40,714 bases of DNA from Bacillota bacterium (GCA_026627345.1 JAPNUP010000184.1:1-40714), one strand, 5' to 3'. Positions 15,780-25,366 are shown, counted from the stretch's first letter. Translations and numbers: made by a program. The notes: generated by a model from the sequence alone, not told the origin.

Positions 15780-16799
15780 ATGATGAAGATACGGGATGTT
15801 TCAAAACATTTCACAGTGAAAAAAGGAAGTAGTTTATCAAGGACAAGACAAATCGTTCGTGCGGTGCAAAATGTCACATTGGACTGGGATCTTGGTGACT
15901 TTGTTGCGATCGTGGGGGAAAGTGGATGCGGGAAGAGCACACTCGGTCGCATGCTGGCAGGCATTACGCCTCCAACTTCCGGTACGATTACACTGGATGG
16001 GGAAATACTCGGGGGCGCACGTGGAGGGGCACAACGCAAAGCCTTTGCTCGGATGGCACAACTCATTCCTCAGGATCCGTATGCTGCGCTAAATCCGGTT
16101 CGAAGGATCAAAGACTTGTTTTACGACCCGCTGAGTTATCACAAAATGGTGCCGCGAGGCCAGATACAAGAGCGCGTTGAGGAACTTCTAACGATGGTGG
16201 GATTGAATCCTGCCAATGTGATGAACAAGTACCCCAATCAACTGTCAGGTGGTCAGAGACAACGCGTGGTAGTCGCGCGGGCTTTGACAGTGGACCCGAA
16301 ATTCTTGATCGCAGACGAGTCCGTCTCCATGGTCGATGTCTCCCTACGCATCGGCATCATGGATAATATGAAGGCCATTTCAAGGCAGCGGCAACTAGGT
16401 CTTATGTTCATTACACACGACTTTCGCGTTGCCCGCTATATCGCGCAAGGTGGTCGCATTGCCGTGATGTATCTTGGACAGATCATTGAGCAAGGTCCTA
16501 CGGAAGAGGTTTTGAAACAGCCAATGCATCCGTACACGCAGGCTCTGATTTCTGCAGTCCCCATTCTGGAAGGCCGCGAACAAAGAGTCTCAGAGGTTTT
16601 ACCAAAGAGCTATGAGTTGACCGGTGTGGTTCCCCATGAGGGTTGCCCATTTGAGCCGCGGTGCCCGCTAGCTACAGATATATGTGTCAAGCAGGCACCT
16701 GAACTTGAAGCGGACCCTGTAATCGCCGAACACCTGGTAGCCTGCCATTTCTCGACGCCTAGAGAAATGGTGAGGGATTTACGTGTCACCAGTGCATAG
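15780..16799 (+). CDS. ABC transporter ATP-binding protein, DppF/OppF type
   Basis: This 339-residue ATPase has Walker A G-E-S-G-C-G-K-S-T (~46-54) and signature L-S-G-G-Q-R-Q-R (~155-162). Walker B is F-L-I-A-D-E-S-V-S-M-V-D (~176-187): the catalytic Glu is kept, but Ser replaces the usual Pro of D-E-P. The carboxy-terminal oligo_HPY tail has C-P-F-E-P-R-C-P-L. CAAAGGAG lies about 9 nt before the ATG at 15780; a second ATG follows at 15783. The S-M-V-D form of the D-loop also occurs in oligosaccharide-type members of this family, which would fit the mannosidase context, but I rate that only suggestive. Confidence 0.93.
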   Translation: MMKIRDVSKHFTVKKGSSLSRTRQIVRAVQNVTLDWDLGDFVAIVGESGCGKSTLGRMLAGITPPTSGTITLDGEILGGARGGAQRKAFARMAQLIPQDPYAALNPVRRIKDLFYDPLSYHKMVPRGQIQERVEELLTMVGLNPANVMNKYPNQLSGGQRQRVVVARALTVDPKFLIADESVSMVDVSLRIGIMDNMKAISRQRQLGLMFITHDFRVARYIAQGGRIAVMYLGQIIEQGPTEEVLKQPMHPYTQALISAVPILEGREQRVSEVLPKSYELTGVVPHEGCPFEPRCPLATDICVKQAPELEADPVIAEHLVACHFSTPREMVRDLRVTSA

Positions 16800-16835
16800 T
16801 CCTGCATTGAAAGAGTCATCCAGGAGGGAACAGCC

Positions 16836-19800
16836 TTGTTTTTAACCGAGAGGAAACTGCAGTCACGCATCCGAGATTTGGCTCGGCTTCGATATCGCGA
16901 CTCACAAACCATCGAAGGGTGGCAGTTGGTCGAGGACCCAGACGGTGCCGTCGGTACACGCCCGGCCACCACAGGGCCACATGGCCAGAAGGTGCGCATT
17001 GGGGATAGATGGGAAGGGCGTGATCGGTATGCTTGGCTGTCGGTCGCTATTGCCATTCCGGAGATATGGAGGGAAAGGCGCGTGTTGGCCCGCTTCGACT
17101 TCGGCCGTACGGGGGCCGGAAACAACTCGGGCTTTGAGTCACTTCTGTATCTGGACGGAGAGCCTTACCAAGGTGTGGATAGTAACCACCAAGAGGTTTT
17201 TCTACCAGCCGATCGGATTGGGCAATGGGTGAAGATCGATCTTCGCCTGTGGTCTGGATTAGAAGGGGGTGGTAGAAAGCGAACGCAGGAATACCGATTC
17301 GCGATGGCAGAACTCACCTGGTTAGATGAAGCGAGCGATGATTTGTTTTTTACTGCAATGGCCGCCTTGCAGACTGTGCATTGGCTTGACGAGAATAGCG
17401 CAGAGCGCGTACAACTCCTCGGCGCCTTAGATCGTGCGTTGGACTTGTTGGACTGGCGAGAACCTGGGTCCGAAGCATTCTATGAGTCTGTTTCACAAGC
17501 GCAAGGTTATTTGGACCAGTTTTTGGATGGCATAGAGAAGCATAGTCAGGTCACGGCTTATTGTGTTGGTCACACGCATATTGACGTCGCTTGGCTTTGG
17601 CGTCTGCAGCATACGCGTGAAAAGGCTGCACGATCGTTTTCTACAGTACTGAGGCTAATGGAACAGTATCCGGAGTACGTGTTTCTTCAGACGCAGCCGC
17701 AATTGTACGAGTATCTGAAGACTGATTATCCGGATATCTATTCACGCCTAAAAGAGCGGGTGGCGCAAGGACGATGGGAGGCTGGCGGAGCAATGTGGCT
17801 GGAAGCCGATTGTAATCTGCCATCTGGTGAATCGTTGGTGAGGCAACTCCTCTTGGGCACTCGTCTTTTCGAAAAGGAATTCGGTGTGACGTGCAAGTAT
17901 CTTTGGTTGCCGGACGTCTTTGGGTATAGCTGGGCACTCCCGCAAATTCTGCGAAAGTCCGGGATTCATACGTTCATGACGACAAAGATCAGTTGGAATC
18001 AGTACAATCGCATGCCACATGATACGTTCCTGTGGAGAGGACTGGATGGCAGCGAAGTCCTAGCCCACTTTATTACCACACCGGAACCAGGATCGCACAA
18101 AGGATGGTTCTATACCTACAATGGCCAGCTCACGGCGGAAACGGTCGCTGGTGCTTGGAGTGGTTATCGCGATAAGTCGATCAACCAAGAGCTACTGGTT
18201 TCCTATGGATTCGGTGACGGTGGAGGTGGTGTGACACGTGACATGCTGGAACTGCGTAGAAGGCTGGACCGCATGCCAGGGATTCCACATGTAAAAACTG
18301 GGCGAGCCGATGAGTATTTTGAGCGATTGCAGGCTACGGTAGAAAGCACTGATGCCTATGTTCATACGTGGGATGGGGAGCTGTACCTGGAATATCATCG
18401 CGGTACGTACACCAGTCAAGCGTACAACAAGCGCATGAACCGTAAGTTGGAGCTCGCCTACAGAGAGACAGAGTGGATCAATGCTTGGGTAGGCAAAGAG
18501 CGAGGCCGCGCTGCGCGGTTGCATCTCACAGAGGGCTGGAAGATACTGTTGCGCAATCAGTTTCATGACATTATCCCGGGTTCGTCCATTCATGAAGTGT
18601 ACGAAGATAGTCGGTTGGAATATGCGGATGCGGCAGCCATTGGAGTAGAACAATGGACTGCAGCAGTGCAGGCCATGACCAGTGCGAATTCCGATCACTT
18701 TGTCGTCTTTAACTCAGCAGGGCACGCTCGCGGTGGCGTCGTGCGATTGCCACTAGACGTACTAAGGGGCAAGGCCATTCGAGAGATCGCTGGCGAACAC
18801 CTGCGGATGCAAGTGGTCGATGACGAATACTGGATTCAAGTCAAGGAGGTCCCTGGACTCGGATACACAGCACTGATTGGCGAATTATCGGCTCCTGTTA
18901 CGGAATCAAATCATCCATTTACCTTTGTGGAAGGTCGACTCTCGACACCCTATTACGATCTTGCTTGGAACACTAGTGGCCAATTAACCACCGTGTATGA
19001 CAAAAGATGTGATCGACAAGTTCTGGCTGAAGGTGCGAGAGCCAACGTTTTACAAGTGTTTGAAGATAAACCACTTGCCCATGATGCGTGGGACATTGAC
19101 TTGTTTTATCAGAGGAAAATGCGAGAGATCACTGATTTGGTCAGTTCAGAGGTGCTTTCGGTGGGGCCGGTTGCTGCCATCATTCGCAACAAATGGGTCT
19201 ACGGAAATTCGGTTGTGACTCAAGATCTGATTGTTTACGCAGACAGCCCAAGAATTGACTTTGCAACGAGTGTGGATTGGCAAGAACGACAACAGCTACT
19301 GAAAGTCGCCTTCCCAGTGGCTGTTCGGGCCACGGAGGCGACCTTTGACATCCAGTTTGGAAATGTCAAGCGGCCCACACATTGGAATACCAGTTGGGAT
19401 CAAGCTAGATTTGAGACAGTGGGGCATCAGTGGGCGGATGTATCTGAGACCGGGTACGGAGTGGCGCTGGCTAATGACTGTAAGTATGGCTATGACGTAA
19501 AGGACAATGTTCTACGATTGACCTTGCTCAAGTCCGCCACCTATCCAGACCCCGACGCGGATCGTGGAGATCACAGGTTTACTTACTCGTTGATTCCGCA
19601 CTCCGGAAACTGGTTAGACGGTCGTGTCGCACAGGAAGCATGGGATCTTAACAGCCCCCTTCGCGTTGAAACGGGTGTGGTCAGCATGGAAGGGCAAGGG
19701 CGATCGATGTTTGATATTCAGTCAGACAGCGTGCAAGTTGACGCTGTGAAGCTGGCAGAGGACTCGGATGCGATTATCTTGCGTTTTCATGATTTTACTG

Positions 19801-19979
19801 GCGGAAGAAGCAGGGTACAGGTAGAACCAAGGTTCTTTGTACAGCGGTGGTGCGAATGCGATCTGCTTGAGCGACCAGAGGGAACATGGAGTGCAGCGCC
19901 GATTGCTTTGGAGATCAAACCGTTTGAAATCAAAACGTTGCTGATCGAGAGAAGGACCACTAATGAGGAGGTTTTCTGA
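16836..19979 (+). CDS. Alpha-mannosidase, glycoside hydrolase family 38
   Basis: This 1047-residue enzyme has no signal peptide, so it acts in the cytoplasm. The start is TTG at 16836 with CAGGAGGG 7 nt upstream. The GH38 catalytic domain begins with H-T-H-I-D-V-A-W-L-W, where H248 and D250 fit the zinc ligands of the HxD motif. The nucleophile Asp is D360 in W-L-P-D-V-F-G-Y-S, and the distal zinc His is H577 in Q-F-H-D-I-I-P-G-S-S. Beta domains of the GH38C type follow. It is of the long bacterial type that removes alpha-linked mannose from short oligosaccharides or N-glycan pieces. The stop codon abuts the start of the next gene. Linkage specificity cannot be read here. Confidence 0.95.
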   Translation: MFLTERKLQSRIRDLARLRYRDSQTIEGWQLVEDPDGAVGTRPATTGPHGQKVRIGDRWEGRDRYAWLSVAIAIPEIWRERRVLARFDFGRTGAGNNSGFESLLYLDGEPYQGVDSNHQEVFLPADRIGQWVKIDLRLWSGLEGGGRKRTQEYRFAMAELTWLDEASDDLFFTAMAALQTVHWLDENSAERVQLLGALDRALDLLDWREPGSEAFYESVSQAQGYLDQFLDGIEKHSQVTAYCVGHTHIDVAWLWRLQHTREKAARSFSTVLRLMEQYPEYVFLQTQPQLYEYLKTDYPDIYSRLKERVAQGRWEAGGAMWLEADCNLPSGESLVRQLLLGTRLFEKEFGVTCKYLWLPDVFGYSWALPQILRKSGIHTFMTTKISWNQYNRMPHDTFLWRGLDGSEVLAHFITTPEPGSHKGWFYTYNGQLTAETVAGAWSGYRDKSINQELLVSYGFGDGGGGVTRDMLELRRRLDRMPGIPHVKTGRADEYFERLQATVESTDAYVHTWDGELYLEYHRGTYTSQAYNKRMNRKLELAYRETEWINAWVGKERGRAARLHLTEGWKILLRNQFHDIIPGSSIHEVYEDSRLEYADAAAIGVEQWTAAVQAMTSANSDHFVVFNSAGHARGGVVRLPLDVLRGKAIREIAGEHLRMQVVDDEYWIQVKEVPGLGYTALIGELSAPVTESNHPFTFVEGRLSTPYYDLAWNTSGQLTTVYDKRCDRQVLAEGARANVLQVFEDKPLAHDAWDIDLFYQRKMREITDLVSSEVLSVGPVAAIIRNKWVYGNSVVTQDLIVYADSPRIDFATSVDWQERQQLLKVAFPVAVRATEATFDIQFGNVKRPTHWNTSWDQARFETVGHQWADVSETGYGVALANDCKYGYDVKDNVLRLTLLKSATYPDPDADRGDHRFTYSLIPHSGNWLDGRVAQEAWDLNSPLRVETGVVSMEGQGRSMFDIQSDSVQVDAVKLAEDSDAIILRFHDFTGGRSRVQVEPRFFVQRWCECDLLERPEGTWSAAPIALEIKPFEIKTLLIERRTTNEEVF

Positions 19980-21059
19980 ATGGAACGACTGAGAATTGGA
20001 TTGATTGGCTGTGGAGGTATCGCAAACGGCAAGCATCTCCCAAGCCTTTCCAAACTGCCTAAGGTAGAACTGGCTGCTTTTTGTGACATCATCGCCTCAC
20101 GCGCAGAAGGTGCCGCCAAGACGTACGGCATTGAGGGAGCGAAAGTCTATACGGACTATACCGAGATGCTCAAAGACACGACTCTTGACGTCATTCACGT
20201 GTTAACGCCCAACGACAGCCACGCAGACATTTCTATCGCGGCGTTAGAATCAGGCAAGCATGTCATGTGTGAGAAGCCTATGGCAAAAACAGCAGCCGAT
20301 GGACGGCGAATGGTTGAGGCAGCCCGAAGAAGCGGTAAAAAACTGACAATTGGCTATAACAACCGCTTTCGTCCCGACAGCCAATATCTGAAGAGAGTCT
20401 GCGCTCGTGGAGACCTCGGTGAAATCTATTTTGCGAAAGCGCACGCGGTTCGGCGGCGAGCCGTACCTACCTGGGGCGTATTTCTCGACGAGGAAAAGCA
20501 AGGGGGAGGTCCGCTTATCGATATAGGGACTCATGCTCTGGATTTAACACTTTGGATGATGAATAACTATAGGCCAAAGTCTGTGGTTGGAACGACCTAT
20601 CACAAATTAGGGCAAAAACGAGATGCCGCCAATGCTTGGGGACCCTGGGATCCTGAAAAGTTCACTGTAGAGGATTCAGCATTCGGATTCATTACCATGG
20701 AAAATGGAGCTACTATCATTCTGGAATCAAGTTGGGCACTTAACACACTAGAGATCGGCGAAGCTAAGTGCAGTTTGTCAGGCACGGAAGGAGGTGCCGA
20801 CATGATGGATGGCCTTCGAATTAACGGTGAGGATCTAGGTAAGATGTACACCCATAAAATCGAGCTAGGGTCGCGCGGAGTGGCATTTTACGACGGTAAA
20901 GCGATGAGTGATGCCGATCTTGAAGCGAAGATGTGGGTGGAAGCTATTATGGAGGATAAGGAGGCGACGGTCCTACCTGAACAGGCGTTAGTCGTGACGG
21001 AAATTCTTGAAGCCATTTATGAGTCAGCACGCTCCGGGAAAGCGATCTACTTCGATTAG
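19980..21059 (+). CDS. Gfo/Idh/MocA family oxidoreductase (first)
   Basis: This 359-residue NAD(P)-dependent sugar dehydrogenase or oxidoreductase has the Rossmann motif G-C-G-G-I-A at ~10-15 and the conserved E-K-P-M-A-K-T at ~98-104. The catalytic-region G-T-H-A-L-D-L lies at ~183-189. The ATG directly follows the mannosidase stop codon, with GAGGAGG upstream inside that gene. Family members oxidise a ring or inositol hydroxyl to a ketone or do the reverse. With the mannosidase and the TIM-barrel protein downstream, it probably handles mannose or a mannose-containing ligand after import. The exact reaction is unknown. Confidence 0.92.
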   Translation: MERLRIGLIGCGGIANGKHLPSLSKLPKVELAAFCDIIASRAEGAAKTYGIEGAKVYTDYTEMLKDTTLDVIHVLTPNDSHADISIAALESGKHVMCEKPMAKTAADGRRMVEAARRSGKKLTIGYNNRFRPDSQYLKRVCARGDLGEIYFAKAHAVRRRAVPTWGVFLDEEKQGGGPLIDIGTHALDLTLWMMNNYRPKSVVGTTYHKLGQKRDAANAWGPWDPEKFTVEDSAFGFITMENGATIILESSWALNTLEIGEAKCSLSGTEGGADMMDGLRINGEDLGKMYTHKIELGSRGVAFYDGKAMSDADLEAKMWVEAIMEDKEATVLPEQALVVTEILEAIYESARSGKAIYFD

Positions 21060-21072
21060 GGGAGGATTTAGT

Positions 21073-21942
21073 ATGCATGTAGACATTGGGACGATTATAC
21101 CGCCGCATTTAGGCAGACAAGGCCTTGAAGTAGTTGCTGATTTTGCCGCTTCAATAGGATTGACTGCACTTGATCTGCCGACCATCACGCAGGAGGCTGT
21201 GGAGATTTGTGAGCGGTATCACCTTCGGATCGGGACCGTCAGTGTGGGGAAAGTCGCGCAACTTATCTCGCCTGTTGCTACAGAGCGGGATGCAGCGGTG
21301 CAGTCAGTTTCTGCTGAGATTCGACAGGCTGGCGCCCTCGGCGCGCGCGTCATCTTTATGTGCTTGGTGCCCGCGGATAGGACACAGTCTATTCGCGATT
21401 CACTCGAATTCTTCCAATCTTCGTTTACGACGGTGGCAAGGACTTGTGAAGAAGTGGGGGTAAGGATCGCCTTCGAAGGGTGGCCAGGGCCTGGCCCTCA
21501 ATACGCTACACTTGGCTACACGCCAGAAGTCTGGAGAGCGATGTTTGCTTCCGTTCCTTCACGTGCATTGGGTCTTTGCTTTGACCCCTCGCACTTAGTG
21601 CGTCTAGGGATCGATTACATGCGTGTTCTGAGAGAGTTCGGAGACCGAATATACCACTGTCACGGGAAAGATACGGAATGGCTCTCCGAGTCTTGCTATT
21701 TGTACGGGAATCTTCCTTCTAAGCTCGATCGCGCTCCCGATTTTTCGGAAGGGTCATGGCGGTACTGCATACCGGGGTGTGGCGAGGTCGATTGGAGCAA
21801 AGTGGCGTTTGGTCTCGATGCTTTAGGATACAACGGATGCATCTCTGTGGAACTTGAGGATGCACGTTTCTGGGGAACGGTAGAAAAGGAACGTGACGGT
21901 ATTCGTAGGGCGCACGATCATCTGGCCCAATACTTTTGTTAA
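21073..21942 (+). CDS. Sugar phosphate isomerase/epimerase-like TIM barrel protein
   Basis: This 289-residue protein is of the AP_endonuc_2/xylose-isomerase-like superfamily. Metal-ligand positions are visible: Glu in F-E-G-W-P-G (~E152), Asp in C-F-D-P-S-H-L (~D184), His in Y-H-C-H-G-K-D (~211) and Glu in S-V-E-L-E-D (~E260). The ATG at 21073 has GGGGAGG 7 nt upstream; a longer frame from 21007 would overlap the preceding gene and lacks a ribosome binding site. Relatives isomerise or epimerise keto sugars or act on 3-keto-glycosides and inosose. Its place between two Gfo/Idh/MocA genes supports a keto-sugar intermediate. No signal peptide is seen. Confidence 0.9.
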   Translation: MHVDIGTIIPPHLGRQGLEVVADFAASIGLTALDLPTITQEAVEICERYHLRIGTVSVGKVAQLISPVATERDAAVQSVSAEIRQAGALGARVIFMCLVPADRTQSIRDSLEFFQSSFTTVARTCEEVGVRIAFEGWPGPGPQYATLGYTPEVWRAMFASVPSRALGLCFDPSHLVRLGIDYMRVLREFGDRIYHCHGKDTEWLSESCYLYGNLPSKLDRAPDFSEGSWRYCIPGCGEVDWSKVAFGLDALGYNGCISVELEDARFWGTVEKERDGIRRAHDHLAQYFC

Positions 21943-21976
21943 CTCATTGTGAATGCTAGAAGAGGGGGAAACTTTC

Positions 21977-22972
21977 GTGTCTGACAAGGTTCGCGTGTTG
22001 GTGATGGGGACGGGTGGTATGGGGCGTGTGCATATCCAGAACCTGCTTCAGATAGAGGACGCAGAAATCGTGGGACTCGTAGATCCAGCTTCTTCAGCTA
22101 TCGATAAGGCCAAGGCTGATTTTTCACAATTGCGGGAAGTAAAGGTTTATAGCGAGTACAGGCGTGCATTAGAAGAGGCTAATGCACAGGCGGCCGTCAT
22201 CGTAACACCACACAGCCAACATTTTGAGCAAGGCATGGCCTGTCTTGATTCAGGATTACACGTTCTCATGGAGAAGCCCTTCGTGTCCGGTAGCGCCAAC
22301 GCAGTTGAGATGATAGCACGCGCCAAGTTGACGCGTCGTTACTTGGCTGTCGGATATCAACGCCATACGGAGGGCGCGTATCAATACCTGCGCGACCTAC
22401 TTCAGTCCGGGAAATTGGGCACATTGCGTTTTGTTTCTGCCTATCAAGCACAGCGCTGGCTTGAAGGCACGCGTGGTTCTTGGCGACAAGACGCGGAACT
22501 TTCCTGCGGGGGTCAACTCAATGACTCGGGCTCCCATCTTCTGGACGCCGTGTTATGGACTTCTGGTCTTGAACCGCAAGAGGTGTCTGCCCGCATTGAT
22601 AATCGTGGAACACCAGTCGATATCGACTCGGCAGTGACAGTGCGTTTTCGTGGTGGCGCTATTGGCTCTTGGAATATTGTTGGTAGTGCATCAATCGGTT
22701 GGTGGGAGGATGTCTCTTTCCACGGAGACGACGGCACGGCGCTGTATCGCAATGGCAAGCTATTTGTCGCTGAAGGGGATCGTGCTGAATTGGTGGAAGT
22801 ACATCCTGACCAGTTTCCTGTGGCCAGCACACCTGATCATGACTTCATCGATCTGATCATGGGCCGAAAGAAGGAGGCAGCCGCGCCTGCCCACTGTGGC
22901 TACCTCGTGGCGCGTTTGACTGAGGCAGCGTGGCAAAGTAACGAGTTGGGGGGGCGCCCGGTCAGCTTCTAG
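21977..22972 (+). CDS. Gfo/Idh/MocA family oxidoreductase (second)
   Basis: This 331-residue protein starts with GTG at 21977, preceded by AGAGGGGG; the frame also opens at 21953 but without a ribosome binding site. It has G-T-G-G-M-G at ~9-14, E-K-P-F-V-S-G near residue 95 and the catalytic-region D-S-G-S-H-L-L-D-A near 177-185. It differs clearly in sequence from the first oxidoreductase, so the two are not a recent duplication and probably act on different intermediates. It is the last gene of the operon; a terminator follows. Substrate unknown. Confidence 0.91.
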   Translation: MSDKVRVLVMGTGGMGRVHIQNLLQIEDAEIVGLVDPASSAIDKAKADFSQLREVKVYSEYRRALEEANAQAAVIVTPHSQHFEQGMACLDSGLHVLMEKPFVSGSANAVEMIARAKLTRRYLAVGYQRHTEGAYQYLRDLLQSGKLGTLRFVSAYQAQRWLEGTRGSWRQDAELSCGGQLNDSGSHLLDAVLWTSGLEPQEVSARIDNRGTPVDIDSAVTVRFRGGAIGSWNIVGSASIGWWEDVSFHGDDGTALYRNGKLFVAEGDRAELVEVHPDQFPVASTPDHDFIDLIMGRKKEAAAPAHCGYLVARLTEAAWQSNELGGRPVSF

Positions 22973-22996
22973 CGCGGGTGACGTATACCCAAAGGC

Positions 22997-23025
22997 GAGG
23001 GCCTCGTGACTGCCGCGAGGCCCTC
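22997..23025 (+). terminator. Terminator of the mannoside operon
   Basis: GAGGGCCTCG (22997-23006) and CGAGGCCCTC (23016-23025) form a 10-bp perfect stem with a 9-nt loop, followed by TCTCATATAC. The T-run is short, but position and stem strength fit the operon end 24 nt after the stop codon. Confidence 0.75.
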
Positions 23026-23262
23026 TCTCATATACTCTAGCGAATCGCCGCCTGAGCGTGCTATCCTGAGTGTGACTCGGTAGAGTCTTTGTTCAGCATG
23101 TTGCAAAAAGGGACTTGGTCAATGATAGGGGAGAACTGGAAATCGGTCTTGTAGGTGTCGCTGGCGGAGTTGTTTGCGCTCAGCGTGTGGGTCAGTGGCG
23201 GGAGCGCTGCTGACGCTTCTCGAGGCGAGTCATGTAAGCGCTCAGATGAGGAGATGAGGGTA

Positions 23263-24614
23263 GTGGAACAAGTCAAGGCCTACGTGCAGCAAAATCGGGA
23301 ACGGTACATAAAGGAATTAATCGAACTACTCAAGATTCCAAGTATCTCGACAGAGCCAGCACATCATGATGATGTGCGCCAAGCGGCGCAGTGGATGGCA
23401 GAGCGTTTGCACCAAGCTGGCATCGACGATGTGCGAATCGTCGAGACAGCGATTCATCCTATCGTCTATGCGCAGCGGGAAGTGGGATCTGACAAACCGA
23501 CGATTCTTTTTTACGGACACTTTGACGTACAACCGGCAGAACCCTTGGCGCTTTGGACACACCCGCCGTTTGACCCGTATATCGAGGAAGGTCGGATCTA
23601 TGCGCGTGGGGCCTCCGACATGAAGGCCAATGTACTATTGCCCATCATCGCATGCGAGGCACTGCTTTCTACAACCGGCACGCTGCCTTTTAACGCAAAG
23701 TTTCTACTTGAAGGCGAAGAAGAGATCGGAAGTCCATCGCTCGCTACTTTTATCGCGGCGCATCGCGAATGGTTGACATGCGATCTCACGATCAGCGCGG
23801 ACGGTGGCGTCGGCAGTGTGGAGGCGCCACTCATCGGACTTTCTTCGCGCGGGCTGGCAGGACTCCAAGTCCGTGTTCAAACGGCTAACGTCGACATCCA
23901 CTCAGGGATGGGAGGGCTGGCCCCGAATGCGTTGCACGCGCTCGTCACGATGCTCGACGCTCTGCGCGATGAGGAAGGTCGGATCCTCGTAGACGGGTTT
24001 TACGATGAGGTACGGCCATTTTCGGTGGCTGATCAGGCGATTGTGGAGAGTCGAACCCTTGGGATGGAAAAGATGGCTGAGGAATGGGGGATCAAAGCAT
24101 CGTTCGGGGAGCCGGAATACACGCCAGTACAGCGTGCCTTGGTGCGCCCGACACTAGAAGTAAACGGGATGTGGGGCGGCTTTCAAGGAGAAGGCGTGAA
24201 GACGGTCATTCCGCACGAAGCGTTCGCCAAGTTGACCTGTCGACTCGTGGCGGGACAAGATCCGCGCACAATTCGCGAGCGTGTTCGAGCGTACCTCGAA
24301 CGTGTGGCTCCGCCTTACGCGACGGTTACGGTGGAAGATCTGCCAGGGGAAGCTTTCCCTTATCGTCTCTCGGCCGATCATGCCAGTGTACGGGTGCTAC
24401 AGCAGGTTCTTCATCAGGCGACAGGGCATGCTGCGGATTTCTCTTTCGGCGGGGCATGCTCCAACAGATGTTGGGCGTCGAGACGATCACGATTGGCGCG
24501 ACAGGCGCGGGCGAGCGGGCACACGCGCCAAACGAATTTGTGCGACTGGATAATTTTGTGCGATTGCAGGAGCTGTATTGTCAGTATCTGAACGAAGTGG
24601 CGCCTGTCTTATAA
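23263..24614 (+). pseudogene. M20 family dipeptidase, broken by a frameshift
   Basis: A dipeptidase of the PepV/ArgE/DapE-type M20 family, ~450 residues if restored. The first frame runs to ~24450 and holds the metal and catalytic residues: H86 and D88 in Y-G-H-F-D-V-Q-P, D119 in G-A-S-D-M-K, the E-G-E-E-E-I-G block at ~150-156 and D180 in S-A-D-G-G. At 24440-24460, around a CGGCGGGG run, the reading shifts: Q-Q-M-L-G-V-E-T-I, the metal-ligand His in H-A-P-N-E and the native end at 24614 continue in another frame. Staying in the first frame adds ~45 unrelated residues and loses that His. GAGGAG sits 9 nt before GTG 23263; ATG 23254 is the alternative start. Either a real mutation or a sequencing error. 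Confidence 0.8.
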
Positions 24615-24624
24615 GGAAGGAAGC

Positions 24625-25236
24625 GTGGGCGAGATGAAAGTGATACGAGGTGAAGAACAGGCGGTGCACGAGTGGGGCGGAGGTCAGACCCGGGAACTCG
24701 CGATCGGTCCTGAGGGAGCCACATACGCGAAACGCGACTTTGCCTGGCGCCTAAGCACGGCGACGATCACGTCTTCTCCGTCATCGTTCACGCCACTAAA
24801 AGGGTACAGGCGCGTCACAGTGGTCACGCGTGGCGCCATTACGCTTATACACGAAGGGCATCACCGCGCGCACTTGACTCCCTATCTGTCGGACACCTAC
24901 TCTGGAGACTGGCAAACGCAAAGTAGCGGTGTAGGTGAGGACTTCAACGTGATGGTAGCTGCAGGGATTGACGAGGTGGTGCAGATCATCTGGGTGAGCG
25001 AAGGCGCTGAGCCTCTCTGTGTGCGAAGGGACGGAGATATTGTAGCTCTCTATGTCCCGCAGGGAGAAGTACTTGTGTCATCGGAGTCTTCGGAATACCA
25101 AGTTTTTGGGGGGGATCTGGCGCTGCTCACATCGCCATCAAAAGGAAGTGGCGAGATGGCGATCACCTGGTCGAACGGTGCACCTGAGCTCGCGGTCATC
25201 TTAGTGCAACTGCACTGCAAGGAACAGGCTTCCTGA
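24625..25236 (+). CDS. HutD/Ves family cupin-like protein
   Basis: This 203-residue protein matches the HutD (DUF886) family: W-G-G-G-Q-T-R-E-L-A-I-G-P near residue 17, Y-A-K-R-D-F-A-W-R-L-S-T-A near 34-46, and G-E-D-F-N-V-M-V near 103-110. The fold is a bicupin; HutD is linked to histidine utilisation in Pseudomonas but its biochemical role is not fixed. The start is GTG at 24625 with AAGGAAGGAAG upstream; an ATG at 24634 is possible. It lies 10 nt after the M20 peptidase gene and probably shares its transcript, which suggests a link to amino acid or peptide use. No hut genes are in the window. Confidence 0.82.
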   Translation: MGEMKVIRGEEQAVHEWGGGQTRELAIGPEGATYAKRDFAWRLSTATITSSPSSFTPLKGYRRVTVVTRGAITLIHEGHHRAHLTPYLSDTYSGDWQTQSSGVGEDFNVMVAAGIDEVVQIIWVSEGAEPLCVRRDGDIVALYVPQGEVLVSSESSEYQVFGGDLALLTSPSKGSGEMAITWSNGAPELAVILVQLHCKEQAS

Positions 25237-25305
25237 GTCAATATCTAGTGGTTCCCCTACTCTGACGCAGAACATGGGCAAGGCTTCTGGCATGTAATGT
25301 GGGCA

Positions 25306-25320
25306 AAGCGTACGACGCTT
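25306..25320 (+). promoter_or_regulatory. Palindrome upstream of the acidic hypothetical gene
   Basis: AAGCGT-ACG-ACGCTT is a perfect inverted repeat 47 nt before the ATG at 25367. It may be an operator. The rest of 25237-25366 shows no clear promoter; TGTAAT at 25293-25298 is a possible -10 without a -35. Confidence 0.3.
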
Positions 25321-25366
25321 GGGTGCCGAGAGTCGCACAGTCTGCCAGTGAAGGGGAGTTTTTTAG

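Noticed and set aside
23041-23262. T-box or other riboswitch before the M20 peptidase gene
   Set aside because: The leader has inverted repeats such as GAGCGCT/AGCGCTC, but no T-box sequence (TGGNACCGCG), specifier loop or terminator was found.
24084-24440. Separate protein gene in the frame of the peptidase C-terminus
   Set aside because: Only the part after ~24450 resembles M20 peptidases; the upstream part in that frame is an antisense-like shadow with low-complexity Arg/Ser content.
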